A DNA stretch of 64,000 bases from Bacillus_BA songklensis (GTDB lineage: Bacteria; Bacillota; Bacilli; Bacillales; Bacillaceae_H): NCBI RefSeq assembly GCF_042649685.1, contig NZ_JBHRZT010000073.1, positions 1 through 64,000 on the forward strand, read 5' to 3'. How positions within the stretch are numbered: the stretch's first letter is position 1; every line of letters starts with the position of its first letter. The position numbers and the translations under genes are program-made. Positions 8,934 to 17,778 of this stretch are shown one piece after another. A model generated the notes under the pieces. That model searched no databases. It saw nothing but the letters and a program-made list of their open reading frames with translations, and was not told the origin of the DNA.

Positions 8934-9072
8934 ACTATATTATTTTATAATAAAAAAATAGTATTAGTAGTAATAAGGCTTGTGGAAATGTGGATAAGTT
9001 AACTAGAACCCTGAAAACACAGTCTATCCACATGTGGATAGACTGTGTATAAAATCAATTTATTTATTCACA
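8934..9072. other. oriC: origin unwinding region (oriC downstream part) between dnaA and dnaN
   Basis: DnaA boxes are seen at 8981-8989 (TGTGGAAAT, weak), 8989-8997 (TGTGGATAA, perfect), 9024-9032 and 9033-9041 (CTATCCACA facing TGTGGATAG) and 9064-9072 (TTATTCACA). Next to the first pair is a run of triplets TAG-TAT-TAG-TAG-TAA-TAA (8959-8976), which matches the DnaA-trio element. Beyond it is an A/T-only tract (8934-8960) suited to duplex opening. The layout box-box-GG-trios-AT tract is the B. subtilis basal unwinding system. Confidence 0.85.
9017..9048. repeat. 32-bp perfect palindrome made of two head-to-head DnaA boxes
   Basis: ACACAGTCTATCCACA is followed directly by its exact reverse complement. 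Each arm contains a DnaA box with one mismatch (CTATCCACA). No T-run follows on the dnaA-coding strand beyond TTTTC, so a protein-binding role fits better than termination. Confidence 0.85.
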
Positions 9073-9092
9073 TTATCCCAAAAACTTTATAA

Positions 9093-10433
9093 TCACTGAA
9101 GAGAATCACTGATTTCTTTGATTTGTCTTTGTAATTGGCTATCTGTTTGAATAAGTTTTGAGATTTTCTCGTGAGCATGAATGACGGTTGTATGATCCCT
9201 TCCCCCGAACTCTTCACCAATTTTGGGAAGAGAGCAATCAGTTAGCTCTCGTGATAAATACATCGCAATCTGACGAGGGAAAGCAACGGACTTTGTACGT
9301 TTTTTAGCTTTGAAGTCCTCCAACTTAATATTAAAGTGCTGGCCTACTGTTCGCTGAATGTCATGGATGGTAATCACTCTTGGCTTGGAACTTGGGATGA
9401 TATCTTTTAAAGCTTCTGCAGCAAGATCGGCATTAATATCTTTATTAATAAGTGAGGAATATGCCACTACGCGAATTAGAGCTCCCTCTAACTCACGAAT
9501 ATTGGAATCAATTTGATTGGCAATATAAAGCATCACTTCATTTGGAATAACCAAACCGTCAGCCTTGGCCTTTTTCCTCAAAATGGCGATACGAGTTTCC
9601 AGATCAGGAGGAGTAATATCCGTAATTAACCCCCATTCAAAGCGGGAGCGAAGACGATCTTCCAATGTTGGGATTTCTTTTGGCGGTCGGTCACTTGATA
9701 TGACAATCTGTTTGCTTTCTTCGTGAAGTGTATTGAAAGTATGAAAAAATTCCTCTTGGGTTTGTTCTTTTCCGGCTAAAAATTGAATATCATCAATTAA
9801 AAGAACATCGACATTTCGGTATTTATTTCTAAATTCAACTGCTTTGTTGTCGCGGATAGAATTAATAAACTCATTCGTGAATTTTTCAGATGACAAGTAG
9901 ACGACCTTAGCTGAAGGGTTATGGTCAAGCACGTAGTGACCAATGGCATGCATTAAGTGCGTTTTCCCTAACCCGACTCCACCATAGATAAATAAAGGAT
10001 TGTATGCTTTTGCCGGAGCTTCCGCTACAGCTAGTGATGCTGCATGAGCGAAGCGATTTCCTGATCCAATCACAAACGTGTCGAATGTATATTTTGGGTT
10101 TAGCATATTTTGAGGGAGCTCATTTGCTTCTTCTTTTTTTACCTTTTTTCTCGGTGTGTGCATTTCAAACTCTTCTTCAGCCTGATTTTGAGGAATAATA
10201 AATTTCACTGCTAACTCTTCACCTGTTAAGTCATATAAGGTTTCAGATATTAAATTAGAATATCTGGATTCTAGCCAATCTCTGGCAAAATCATTTGGAG
10301 CAGTGATAATAAGCATATCCCCTTGAAGAGAATGAGCCTTTGTTGATTTTAACCATGTTTCAAAACTGGGTTTACTCAACTTTTTTTCAATTTCACCTAA
10401 GGCTTTATTCCACAAATCCGAAATATTCTCCAA
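9093..10433 (-). CDS. dnaA: chromosomal replication initiator protein DnaA
   Basis: AAA+ initiator that binds DnaA boxes, melts oriC and helps load the helicase. Its 446 residues have all four domains: domain I (MENISDLWNKALGEIEKKLS), a short acidic/basic linker (about 85-110), AAA+ domain III with Walker A GGVGLGKTH (151-159) and Walker B LLIDDIQFLAG (211-221), and the domain IV helix-turn-helix with GGRDHTTVIHAHEKI (from 410). The start is TTG, 8 nt after GGAGG, as in other bacilli. DnaA boxes on both sides imply autoregulation. Confidence 0.99.
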   Translation of the reverse strand: MENISDLWNKALGEIEKKLSKPSFETWLKSTKAHSLQGDMLIITAPNDFARDWLESRYSNLISETLYDLTGEELAVKFIIPQNQAEEEFEMHTPRKKVKKEEANELPQNMLNPKYTFDTFVIGSGNRFAHAASLAVAEAPAKAYNPLFIYGGVGLGKTHLMHAIGHYVLDHNPSAKVVYLSSEKFTNEFINSIRDNKAVEFRNKYRNVDVLLIDDIQFLAGKEQTQEEFFHTFNTLHEESKQIVISSDRPPKEIPTLEDRLRSRFEWGLITDITPPDLETRIAILRKKAKADGLVIPNEVMLYIANQIDSNIRELEGALIRVVAYSSLINKDINADLAAEALKDIIPSSKPRVITIHDIQRTVGQHFNIKLEDFKAKKRTKSVAFPRQIAMYLSRELTDCSLPKIGEEFGGRDHTTVIHAHEKISKLIQTDSQLQRQIKEISDSLQ

Positions 10434-10536
10434 TGCGATCCCTCCTTACATAGCTATATTTATCGTTGCTTGTACAACTTTTGTACAACGCCGAATTATC
10501 GATGAATAATATCCCATGAATAAAATATTGTATAAA

Positions 10537-10854
10537 TGTGAATAAATATATATTATAGAAGAAATGCGACTATTCGACAGTATCCACAATTTATAGAATC
10601 GTATTTATAAACAAAGTGAATATGATGTCCACATTTTATCCACAAATTGTGGATAAAGATGCTTTGTGGAAAAGTTGTTAAGAGTGAAAACAAAAATATA
10701 ATATCAAAGAAAATCAATAGTTGCAATGAAATTTAAAAACTTATCCACAAGAACTACAAATTGTGTAGAAAAGTTTTCCACAACACAAGATAATGTGTAT
10801 GATTTGTCGATAAAAGTTGTGGATTTTGAAAAAAGTCGAAAAAACTTATCCACA
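10537..10854. other. oriC: oriC upstream DnaA-box cluster (incA/incB-like)
   Basis: Perfect TTATCCACA boxes lie at 10636-10644(+), 10648-10656(-), 10741-10749(+) and 10846-10854(+). A perfect TTATTCACA lies at 10537-10545(-). One-mismatch boxes lie at 10580-10588(+), 10665-10673(-), 10774-10782(+) and 10805-10813(-). Two perfect boxes face each other with 3 bp between them. The stretch 10434-11031 has no gene. It is AT-rich and sits between divergent dnaA and rpmH, as the incAB part of the B. subtilis bipartite origin does. Confidence 0.92.
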
Positions 10855-11031
10855 ACCGCTTGTTTTGACGATTTTATATTGAAAAAGATGAACAACATTT
10901 AGTTTGTAGAAGAGATGCTTAGAGGAAAAAAAGGAAAGAAAAACTTCCAAAAAGGGTTTGAAAAAAGACGAGAATTCTGATATTGTGTAACATGGGTTCA
11001 ATAGTTATTTGGCCTTTTTTTGTTATTTAGA

Positions 11032-11061
11032 TTGACATAACCACGGATTTTTCATTATAAT
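11032..11061 (+). promoter_or_regulatory. rpmH promoter (sigma A)
   Basis: Perfect TTGACA (11032-11037) and perfect TATAAT (11056-11061) with an 18-bp spacer. It reads into rpmH, whose start is 48 bp downstream. Confidence 0.88.
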
Positions 11062-11108
11062 TTTTAAGACTGTCTTTTTCAGATATTCCTCGGGGAGGTG
11101 TTTTATAG

Positions 11109-11243
11109 ATGAAACGCACTTATCAACCTAATAAACGTAAGCGCAGTAAAGTACACGGTTTTCGTAGCCGTATGAGCACTGCAAACGGACGTAAAGTTTT
11201 AGCACGTCGTCGTCGTAAAGGAAGAAAAGTATTATCAGCGTAG
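11109..11243 (+). CDS. rpmH: 50S ribosomal protein L34
   Basis: A 44-residue, very basic protein beginning MKRTYQPNKRKRSKVHGF and ending RRRKGRKVLSA, the exact L34 pattern. It is part of the large subunit near the peptide exit region. A GGGGAGGTG ribosome site lies upstream. It is the first gene of the plus-strand rpmH-rnpA-spoIIIJ-jag group and is separated from rnpA by a hairpin. That would allow much higher expression of L34 than of RnpA. Confidence 0.97.
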   Translation: MKRTYQPNKRKRSKVHGFRSRMSTANGRKVLARRRRKGRKVLSA

Positions 11244-11272
11244 GCCACTGAAACGTCAGTGGTCTTTTTTTC
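11244..11272 (+). terminator. rpmH terminator/attenuator
   Basis: CCACTGA - 4-nt loop - TCAGTGG followed by TCTTTTTTTT, directly after the rpmH stop. Confidence 0.85.
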
Positions 11273-11352
11273 AACTATATAATCTGTCTTGTTCGCCTCC
11301 TTATTACATAGCTTTTCTATCTACGTGCTGAAAAAGAACAGGAGATGTTGGG

Positions 11353-11703
11353 ATGAAGAAAGAATATCGTATAAAGAAAAATCAAGAGTTCCAAGCTGTC
11401 TTTAAAAAGGGTAAATCTTTTGCCAATCGGCAATTTGTTGTTTACGCATTGGACAAACCAGATCAGTTACATTTTCGGATTGGTTTATCTGTTGGCAAGA
11501 AAATTGGCAATGCTGTGACAAGAAATCGGGTCAAACGTCTGATTCGACAAGTAATTTTCGAGTTTTCTAACGATCTTGATCAGAAAAAAGATTATATTGT
11601 CATTGCAAGAATGCCGGCAGCTGATATGTCATATGAAGAAGTGAAAAAAAGCTTAGCGCATGCTTTGCGTAAAGCGAAAGTTCTGAAAAAAGCAGCTCAT
11701 TGA
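11353..11703 (+). CDS. rnpA: ribonuclease P protein component
   Basis: Protein subunit of RNase P, which matures the 5' ends of tRNAs together with the RnpB RNA. Its 116 residues carry the RNR signature in GNAVTRNRVKRLIRQ and a basic N-terminus (MKKEYRIKKNQEFQAVFKKG). ATG start with AGGAGATGTTGGG upstream. It follows rpmH across an attenuator hairpin, the order found in nearly all bacteria. Confidence 0.97.
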   Translation: MKKEYRIKKNQEFQAVFKKGKSFANRQFVVYALDKPDQLHFRIGLSVGKKIGNAVTRNRVKRLIRQVIFEFSNDLDQKKDYIVIARMPAADMSYEEVKKSLAHALRKAKVLKKAAH

Positions 11704-11809
11704 ATAAGGAAAAGGAGTTTCTTTCCTACTTCTATTGTTTTTTATTTAATCCTTATAAATGGGTTTTGTATAAAATTGTCTTCAATTTGGAAGAAAGAGA
11801 GGAGTTCAT

Positions 11810-12583
11810 ATGAGGAGAAAATTCTTATTTGGGATGTTACTCGTGTTACTCATCGCATTCATGGCGGGATGTACACAAGTAAATGAACCGATTACTCCTG
11901 AAAGTAAAGGGGTCTGGAATGAATATGTCGTCTATCCGCTTTCCATGTTAATTGTTTATGTTGCTGAGTTGTTTGGGAATAGTTATGGATTGTCTATTAT
12001 TATTGTTACCATCTTAGTTCGTTTGCTTATCTTACCGCTAATGATTAAACAAACGAAAAGTTCAAAGTCCATGCAAGCGCTTCAACCTGAACTTCAAAGA
12101 CTAAGGGAAAAATACGGTTCAAAAGACGCGAAAACACAGCAGAAATTACAGCAAGAAACGATGGAACTCTTCCAAAAACATGGGGTAAATCCGTTGGCAG
12201 GCTGCTTACCGTTAGTGGTTCAGATGCCCATTCTAATAGGATTTTTCCATGCCATCACTCGTACAAAAGAGATTGCGACCCAGAACTTTCTTTGGTTTGA
12301 TTTAGGAGAAGCGGATCCTTACTTCATTCTTCCGCTTGCTGCGGGAGCTACCACTTTTATTCAGCAAAAAATGATGATGGCTGGTACAGAAAACCAAAAT
12401 CCGCAAATGGCTATGATGTTGTGGTTAATGCCGATTATGATTATTATCTTTGCTATCAACTTCCCAGCGGCTCTTTCCTTGTACTGGGTAGTAGGGAACA
12501 TCTTCATGATTGCTCAAACTTACTTTATTAAAAGTCCTGAATTAAAAACGGCAGCTCATGAAGTAGGTGGAGTGAAAAAGTGA
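11810..12583 (+). CDS. spoIIIJ: membrane protein insertase YidC/SpoIIIJ
   Basis: YidC/Oxa1-family insertase that helps membrane proteins fold into the bilayer. In Bacillus the SpoIIIJ paralogue is needed for forespore sigma G activity. The 257 residues begin with a lipoprotein signal peptide ending FMAGC (lipidated Cys21). About five membrane segments follow, including the conserved TIFVRLLILPL-like helix and HGVNPLAGCLPLVVQMPILI. A cytoplasmic charged hairpin (about 80-120) is present. ATG start with AGAGGAG. The last codons overlap the GTG of jag, so the two are translationally coupled. Confidence 0.96.
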   Translation: MRRKFLFGMLLVLLIAFMAGCTQVNEPITPESKGVWNEYVVYPLSMLIVYVAELFGNSYGLSIIIVTILVRLLILPLMIKQTKSSKSMQALQPELQRLREKYGSKDAKTQQKLQQETMELFQKHGVNPLAGCLPLVVQMPILIGFFHAITRTKEIATQNFLWFDLGEADPYFILPLAAGATTFIQQKMMMAGTENQNPQMAMMLWLMPIMIIIFAINFPAALSLYWVVGNIFMIAQTYFIKSPELKTAAHEVGGVKK

Positions 12584-13203
12584 ACAAAGTAACAGCTACA
12601 GGTCATGATATAGAGGAAGCTATCAAAAAAGGATTAAATATGTTAAACATTTCGCGGGAGAAAGCCGATATTAACGTGATTGATGAAGGGAAGAGAGGAT
12701 TTCTCGGCTTATGGAAATCGCGTCCCGCTGTTGTGGAAATCGAGAAAGTGATCAATCCTGCTGAAGAAGCTGCTAATTTCTTTAAGGCTGTTGCTGATGA
12801 AATGGGTGTTCAAGTGAAGGTAGAAATCTCGAAAAGGGGAAAGTATTGTGATCTTTATTTGAGCGGAGATGACATCGGGATCTTAATAGGGAAAAGAGGC
12901 CAAACCATCAATGCTTTACAGCTCTTAACACAGCTTGTAGCAAATCGTTATTCTAATCAGTATTTAAATATTACGTTAAATCCGGAAGGGTATCGCGATC
13001 GACGCAAAGAAACATTAGAAAACTTGGCGAAAAAGCTGGCTGTTCAAGTTTCAAAAACGTCTAAAAGCGTTACTCTTGAACCGATGCCTGCACATGAACG
13101 AAAAATTATTCACCATACCTTAAAAAAACATCCTTTAGTTCGGACAGCATCTATTGAAGAAGGACCTAAACGAAGAATTGTGATTGAACCTATTTCCCGC
13201 TAA
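12580..13203 (+). CDS. jag: RNA-binding protein Jag/KhpB
   Basis: A 207-residue protein with an N-terminal Jag domain (about 1-50, ATGHDIEEAIKKGLNMLNIS and GFLGLWKSRPA). A central KH domain has GDDIGILIGKRGQTINALQ (about 105-123), and a C-terminal R3H domain has the motif around PMPAHERKIIHHTLKKH. It is a global RNA chaperone family (KhpA/KhpB) linked to cell-length control. The GTG start overlaps the spoIIIJ stop as GTGA. A strong terminator follows. Confidence 0.96.
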   Translation: MNKVTATGHDIEEAIKKGLNMLNISREKADINVIDEGKRGFLGLWKSRPAVVEIEKVINPAEEAANFFKAVADEMGVQVKVEISKRGKYCDLYLSGDDIGILIGKRGQTINALQLLTQLVANRYSNQYLNITLNPEGYRDRRKETLENLAKKLAVQVSKTSKSVTLEPMPAHERKIIHHTLKKHPLVRTASIEEGPKRRIVIEPISR

Positions 13204-13232
13204 AAAGCTCCAGGCATTCCCTGGAGCTTTTT
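13202..13232 (+). terminator. jag terminator
   Basis: AAAGCTCCAGG - 5-nt loop - CCTGGAGCTTTTTT, a perfect 11-bp stem with a T-run just behind the stop codon. Confidence 0.92.
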
Positions 13233-13274
13233 TCTATTCTTTTTTCCTTAAGAGAGTAGAATAGAATATAATTG

Positions 13275-13334
13275 TTATTCACATGTTGATAAGTTACAAT
13301 AATGATTGCTGTTTTAAGATGGAACTGTGAATAA
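13275..13334. promoter_or_regulatory. DnaA-box cluster between jag and mnmE
   Basis: TTATTCACA at 13275-13283(+), TGTTGATAA at 13284-13292(-, one mismatch) and TGTGAATAA at 13326-13334(-), in a 349-bp gene-free gap. In B. subtilis the jag-thdF(mnmE) gap is, as I recall, one of the oriC-proximal DnaA-box clusters bound by DnaA in vivo. The rest of the gap is AT-rich, with a possible weak promoter TTCTGT-17-TATGCT (13386-13414). Confidence 0.65.
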
Positions 13335-13552
13335 CTTTTGTCATTTCGGTAAAGAAGTGAGCAGAATGGCAGGGTGATCTGTTTCTTCTGTTTACTTAAA
13401 AAATATGGTATGCTAAGAAGTTAGGAATATCTAACAATTTTTTGTTTTCATTTATGGAAAAGTGTAAACGATAATGAATAAGGAAAAAACATAAAAAGAA
13501 CGTTGTCGTTTTAATAAATTTGCACATGTTTTTGAAAAGAGGTGAAAGAAAT

Positions 13553-14941
13553 ATGTTAGATTTTGATACAATTGCTGCGATTTCTACTCCGATGGGAGAG
13601 GGAGCGATTGCAATCGTTCGTCTCAGTGGTGATAGAGCCATTTCAATCGCTGATCATATTTTTAAAAGTCCGTCAGGGAAGAGCCTTTTAGAAGTCCCTT
13701 CACATACGATTCATTACGGGCATCTTATTGACCCAAAATCCAATCAGACAATTGAAGAGGTTATGGTTTCCCTTATGAAAGGACCTAAAACTTTTACACG
13801 AGAAGACGTCGTAGAGATTAACTGTCATGGCGGAATGGCCTCGGTCAATCGAGTGTTACAGTTAGTATTGGCCAATGGGGCACGGTTAGCGGAACCTGGT
13901 GAATTTACAAAACGGGCCTTTTTAAATGGAAGAATTGACTTATCACAGGCAGAGGCAGTAATGGACTTGATCCGAGCTAAAACGGATAAAGCCATGAACA
14001 TTGCCCTCAATCAGATGGAAGGCCGTTTGTCTAACCTTGTCCGGAAGTTAAGACAGGAAATTTTAGAGACGTTAGCACACGTAGAAGTAAATATTGATTA
14101 CCCGGAATATGATGATGTGGAAGAAATGACACATAGTATGCTGATTGAAAAGGCGACAAAAGTAAGGGACGAAATCGAAAAGCTTTTGCGAACCTCTCAT
14201 CAAGGGAAAATTTTACGTGAAGGACTGGCAACTGTTATTGTAGGTAGACCTAATGTTGGTAAATCATCTTTGTTAAATAGTCTCGTACAAGATACAAAAG
14301 CCATTGTCACAGACATACCGGGAACGACTCGGGATGTAATTGAAGAATATGTGAATGTAAGGGGCGTACCATTACGATTAATTGATACAGCAGGAATAAG
14401 GGAAACGGAAGACATCGTTGAGCGTATTGGGGTGGAACGTTCCCGCCAATACTTAAAGCAAGCGGATTTAATTTTACTTGTTTTAAATTATCATGATGAC
14501 TTAACGAGGGAAGACGAACAGTTATTCGAAGCTGTCAAAGGAATGGATTTCATTGTGATTGTCAATAAAACCGATCTTCCGCAAACAATTGATATGGAGA
14601 GAGTAAAAGAACTCGCAGGAGAACATCCGATTGTCACTACTTCTCTGTTGGAAGAGAGAGGAATCGATGAATTAGAAGAAGCGATTGCTTTGTTATTCTT
14701 TGAAGGATCGGTAGAAGCGCAAGACTTAACATACGTATCCAATACCCGTCATATCGCTCTCTTAACTCAAGCCAAACAAGCGATTGAAGAGGCGTTATCA
14801 GGAATTGAAAATGGCGTCCCCATTGATATTGTGCAAATTGACTTGACAAGAACATGGGAGTTGCTTGGCGAAATTATCGGAGAAGCAGTACATGAAAGTC
14901 TAATCGATCAGCTGTTTTCGCAATTTTGTTTAGGAAAATAA
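13553..14941 (+). CDS. mnmE: tRNA modification GTPase MnmE
   Basis: GTPase that, with MnmG, makes the cmnm5U/nm5U modification at wobble U34 of several tRNAs. About 462 residues: N-terminal tetrahydrofolate-binding domain (MLDFDTIAAISTPMGEGAIA), helical domain, inserted G domain with G1 GRPNVGKSS, DTAG switch and NKTD base motif, and the conserved C-terminal end FCLGK whose Cys is catalytic. I start at the ATG 13553 behind GAGGTGAAAGA; an ATG 11 codons earlier has no SD and is not conserved. Only 14 bp separate it from mnmG. Confidence 0.97.
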   Translation: MLDFDTIAAISTPMGEGAIAIVRLSGDRAISIADHIFKSPSGKSLLEVPSHTIHYGHLIDPKSNQTIEEVMVSLMKGPKTFTREDVVEINCHGGMASVNRVLQLVLANGARLAEPGEFTKRAFLNGRIDLSQAEAVMDLIRAKTDKAMNIALNQMEGRLSNLVRKLRQEILETLAHVEVNIDYPEYDDVEEMTHSMLIEKATKVRDEIEKLLRTSHQGKILREGLATVIVGRPNVGKSSLLNSLVQDTKAIVTDIPGTTRDVIEEYVNVRGVPLRLIDTAGIRETEDIVERIGVERSRQYLKQADLILLVLNYHDDLTREDEQLFEAVKGMDFIVIVNKTDLPQTIDMERVKELAGEHPIVTTSLLEERGIDELEEAIALLFFEGSVEAQDLTYVSNTRHIALLTQAKQAIEEALSGIENGVPIDIVQIDLTRTWELLGEIIGEAVHESLIDQLFSQFCLGK

Positions 14942-14955
14942 AAGGAGGTAGACTC

Positions 14956-16848
14956 ATGGCTTATCAATATGATGCCGGTAGTTATGATGTCATTGTCATC
15001 GGTGCTGGGCATGCGGGCTGTGAAGCGGCTCTAGCTTCTGCAAGAATGGGAGCTAAAACGCTAGTTTTAACCATTAATTTAGATATGGTGGCATTTATGC
15101 CTTGTAACCCTTCAGTAGGGGGTCCCGCCAAAGGAATTGTAGTACGTGAAATCGACGCTTTAGGTGGGGAAATGGGCAAAAATATCGACAAAACCTATAT
15201 CCAAATGAGAATGTTAAACACTGGAAAGGGGCCGGCAGTTCGTGCTTTACGCGCCCAAGCTGATAAACTTTTATATCAACATGAAATGAAAAAAACACTC
15301 GAAAATGAGGCAAATCTAACTCTTATGCAAGGAATGGTCGAACGCCTTGTAGTAGAAGATGGTGTATGTAAGGGGGTTATCACCCAAACGGGAGCCAAAT
15401 ATGAAGCAAAAACAGTTGTCATCACAACGGGAACGTTTTTGCGTGGTGAGATTATTTTAGGACAATTAAAATATTCCAGCGGTCCAAATAATCAACAGCC
15501 GTCCATTAAGTTATCCGAACATTTGCAAGAACTTGGTTTTGATTTAGTACGCTTTAAAACAGGAACGCCTCCTCGTGTAAATAGTCATACTATTGATTAC
15601 AGCAAAACAGAAATCCAACCCGGAGATGACGTTCCTCGAGCATTTTCTTATGAAACAACCAAGTATATTACAGATCAACTTCCATGTTGGTTAACATATA
15701 CAAGCGAGAAAACACACCAAATCATTGATGAGAATTTGCACCTTTCTCCAATGTATTCGGGCATGATCAAAGGAACGGGTCCGCGTTATTGTCCGTCTAT
15801 TGAAGACAAAATTGTCCGTTTTAATGATAAACCTCGCCATCAAATTTTCTTGGAGCCGGAAGGCCGTAATACAGAAGAAGTATACGTGCAAGGACTGTCC
15901 ACAAGTCTGCCGGAGGATGTTCAACGTAAAATCTTGTCTACTATTCCTGGTCTTGAAAATGTACAAATGATGCGTGCCGGTTATGCGATTGAATACGATG
16001 CCATTGTGCCTACTCAGTTATGGCCGACGTTAGAAACGAAGGTTGTCAAAAATCTTTATACAGCAGGACAAATTAACGGTACATCCGGGTATGAGGAAGC
16101 CGCAGGACAAGGATTGATGGCAGGTATCAATGCAGCATGTAATGCCATTGGAAAAGAGGAAGTGATCTTAGGCCGTTCTGATGCTTATATAGGAGTACTC
16201 ATTGATGATCTGGTAACGAAAGGTACAAATGAGCCTTATCGTCTATTAACTTCTAGAGCGGAATACCGATTATTACTACGTCACGATAATGCTGATTTAC
16301 GCTTGACTGATATTGGTTATAAACTAGGTCTAATCTCGGAGGAACGCTATGCTCGGTTCCAAGCGAAAAAAGAGCAAATCGAGGAGGAAAAGCAGCGACT
16401 ACATTCTGTGATTATAAAACCTACTGCTGAAGTACAACAACTAATTCGCGAAGCGGGCGGAACAGAATTGAAAGACGGTATTCGTGCATTTGATTTGTTG
16501 AAACGTCCTGAAATGACCTATGAACATGTGTACCAATTAGCTCCGGCTGAAGTCGAAGTTGATAAGGAAGTAGCAGAGCAAGTAGAGATCCAAATTAAAT
16601 ATGAAGGCTATATTCAAAAGTCACTTCAGCAAGTAGATCGCTTGAAGAAACTTGAAGATAAGAAAATTCCGGAAAACATTGATTATGATGCAATCAATGG
16701 GTTAGCGACAGAAGCAAAACAAAAATTAAAGCAAGTTCGCCCGCTTACAGTAGCTCAGGCTTCACGTATTTCGGGTGTCAATCCAGCGGATGTTTCCATA
16801 TTACTTGTATATATTGAACAAGGGCGTATCGCTAAAATTTCAGGTTAA
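14956..16848 (+). CDS. mnmG: tRNA uridine-5-carboxymethylaminomethyl synthase MnmG
   Basis: FAD- and NADH-dependent partner of MnmE in U34 tRNA modification. About 630 residues start with the dinucleotide-binding motif VIGAGHAGCEAALA and continue with the CNPSVGG signature around the catalytic cysteine. The family blocks GTFLRGEI, YCPSIEDK and GQINGTSGYEEAAGQG follow, then a C-terminal helical MnmE-binding region. The ATG at 14956 follows AAAGGAGGT at ideal spacing, so the longer open frame overlapping mnmE is not used. Confidence 0.97.
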   Translation: MAYQYDAGSYDVIVIGAGHAGCEAALASARMGAKTLVLTINLDMVAFMPCNPSVGGPAKGIVVREIDALGGEMGKNIDKTYIQMRMLNTGKGPAVRALRAQADKLLYQHEMKKTLENEANLTLMQGMVERLVVEDGVCKGVITQTGAKYEAKTVVITTGTFLRGEIILGQLKYSSGPNNQQPSIKLSEHLQELGFDLVRFKTGTPPRVNSHTIDYSKTEIQPGDDVPRAFSYETTKYITDQLPCWLTYTSEKTHQIIDENLHLSPMYSGMIKGTGPRYCPSIEDKIVRFNDKPRHQIFLEPEGRNTEEVYVQGLSTSLPEDVQRKILSTIPGLENVQMMRAGYAIEYDAIVPTQLWPTLETKVVKNLYTAGQINGTSGYEEAAGQGLMAGINAACNAIGKEEVILGRSDAYIGVLIDDLVTKGTNEPYRLLTSRAEYRLLLRHDNADLRLTDIGYKLGLISEERYARFQAKKEQIEEEKQRLHSVIIKPTAEVQQLIREAGGTELKDGIRAFDLLKRPEMTYEHVYQLAPAEVEVDKEVAEQVEIQIKYEGYIQKSLQQVDRLKKLEDKKIPENIDYDAINGLATEAKQKLKQVRPLTVAQASRISGVNPADVSILLVYIEQGRIAKISG

Positions 16849-16886
16849 TCAATTGGGAATAACTGAGACAACGAAAGGGATTGCAA

Positions 16887-17603
16887 ATGAATAAAGAACA
16901 ATTTATGAAGCTTCTTAAAGCGAAAGGAATCGAGCTTTCTGATAAGCAGATGGAACAGTTTGATGTGTATTATGGGACATTGGTGGAATGGAACGAGAAG
17001 ATGAACCTAACAGCCATCACAGATTATGAAGAAGTATTGGAGAAGCACTTTTTTGATTCCGTTTCTCCTTCATTCTTTTTTGACTTTTCAAAAGTTCAAC
17101 ATATATGTGATGTGGGAGCGGGAGCCGGTTTTCCGAGTATTCCTTTAAAAATTTGCTTTCCTCATTTACATGTGAGCATCGTAGATTCGCTTCAAAAACG
17201 GATCACGTTCTTATCTCATTTGGTAGATAAATTGAAGTTAGACAATGTTCATTTATATCATGACCGGGCGGAAACATTCGGCAAAAATCCATCTTATCGT
17301 GAAAGTTTTGATGTTGTAACGGCAAGAGCTGTGGCGAGAATTTCGGTTCTAAACGAGTTTTGCCTGCCGCTCGTGAAAGAAAAAGGAATGTTCATCGCCA
17401 TGAAGGGGGCTTCTGCATTAGAAGAGTTAGAAGCTGGCAAAAAATCAATGAAGTTATTGGGCGGCGAACTTCAATGGGTAGAACAATTTTACCTACCACT
17501 TGAAAAAAGTGAACGTCATATTATGGGGATTAAGAAGGTACAAAAAACGCCTAAAAAATATCCCCGTAAACCGGGAACACCTTTAAAAATGCCGATTGAA
17601 TAA
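16887..17603 (+). CDS. rsmG: 16S rRNA (guanine527-N7)-methyltransferase RsmG
   Basis: SAM-dependent methyltransferase making m7G527 in 16S rRNA; loss gives low-level streptomycin resistance in many bacteria. About 238 residues include the SAM motif ICDVGAGAGFPSIPLKI, the acidic VDSLQKR that binds the ribose, and TARAVARISVL. The C-terminal tail KKYPRKPGTPLKMPIE is typical of Bacillus. I prefer ATG 16887 behind GAAAGGG over a TTG two codons earlier. It ends with a hairpin that also contains a parS-like sequence. Confidence 0.95.
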   Translation: MNKEQFMKLLKAKGIELSDKQMEQFDVYYGTLVEWNEKMNLTAITDYEEVLEKHFFDSVSPSFFFDFSKVQHICDVGAGAGFPSIPLKICFPHLHVSIVDSLQKRITFLSHLVDKLKLDNVHLYHDRAETFGKNPSYRESFDVVTARAVARISVLNEFCLPLVKEKGMFIAMKGASALEELEAGKKSMKLLGGELQWVEQFYLPLEKSERHIMGIKKVQKTPKKYPRKPGTPLKMPIE

Positions 17604-17656
17604 AATGAAATTTCAATCGATGAGAGAGGTTAATGCTTTTTAGAAAGGAAGATGAT

Positions 17657-17696
17657 ACACCAATGTTTCAGGTGGAACATTGGTGTCTCCTTTTCA
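17657..17696 (+). terminator. rsmG terminator with parS-like loop
   Basis: ACACCAATGTT - loop - AACATTGGTGT followed by CTCCTTTTCATTTT. The hairpin top reads TGTTTCAGGTGGAACA (17664-17679), 14 of 16 positions of the parS palindrome. Confidence 0.8.
17664..17679. promoter_or_regulatory. degenerate parS-like site upstream of noc
   Basis: TGTTTCAGGTGGAACA differs from TGTTTCACGTGAAACA at two positions, one of them in the CACGTG core. It could be a weak ParB or Noc target, or simply the terminator stem. Confidence 0.35.
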
Positions 17697-17778
17697 TTTT
17701 CTTAAGATGAAAAAGCAGGAAATAAAGCAAAAACATCGAAATAATATGGTGGGATTTTCCTGAAGGTGGTGTAGGACT

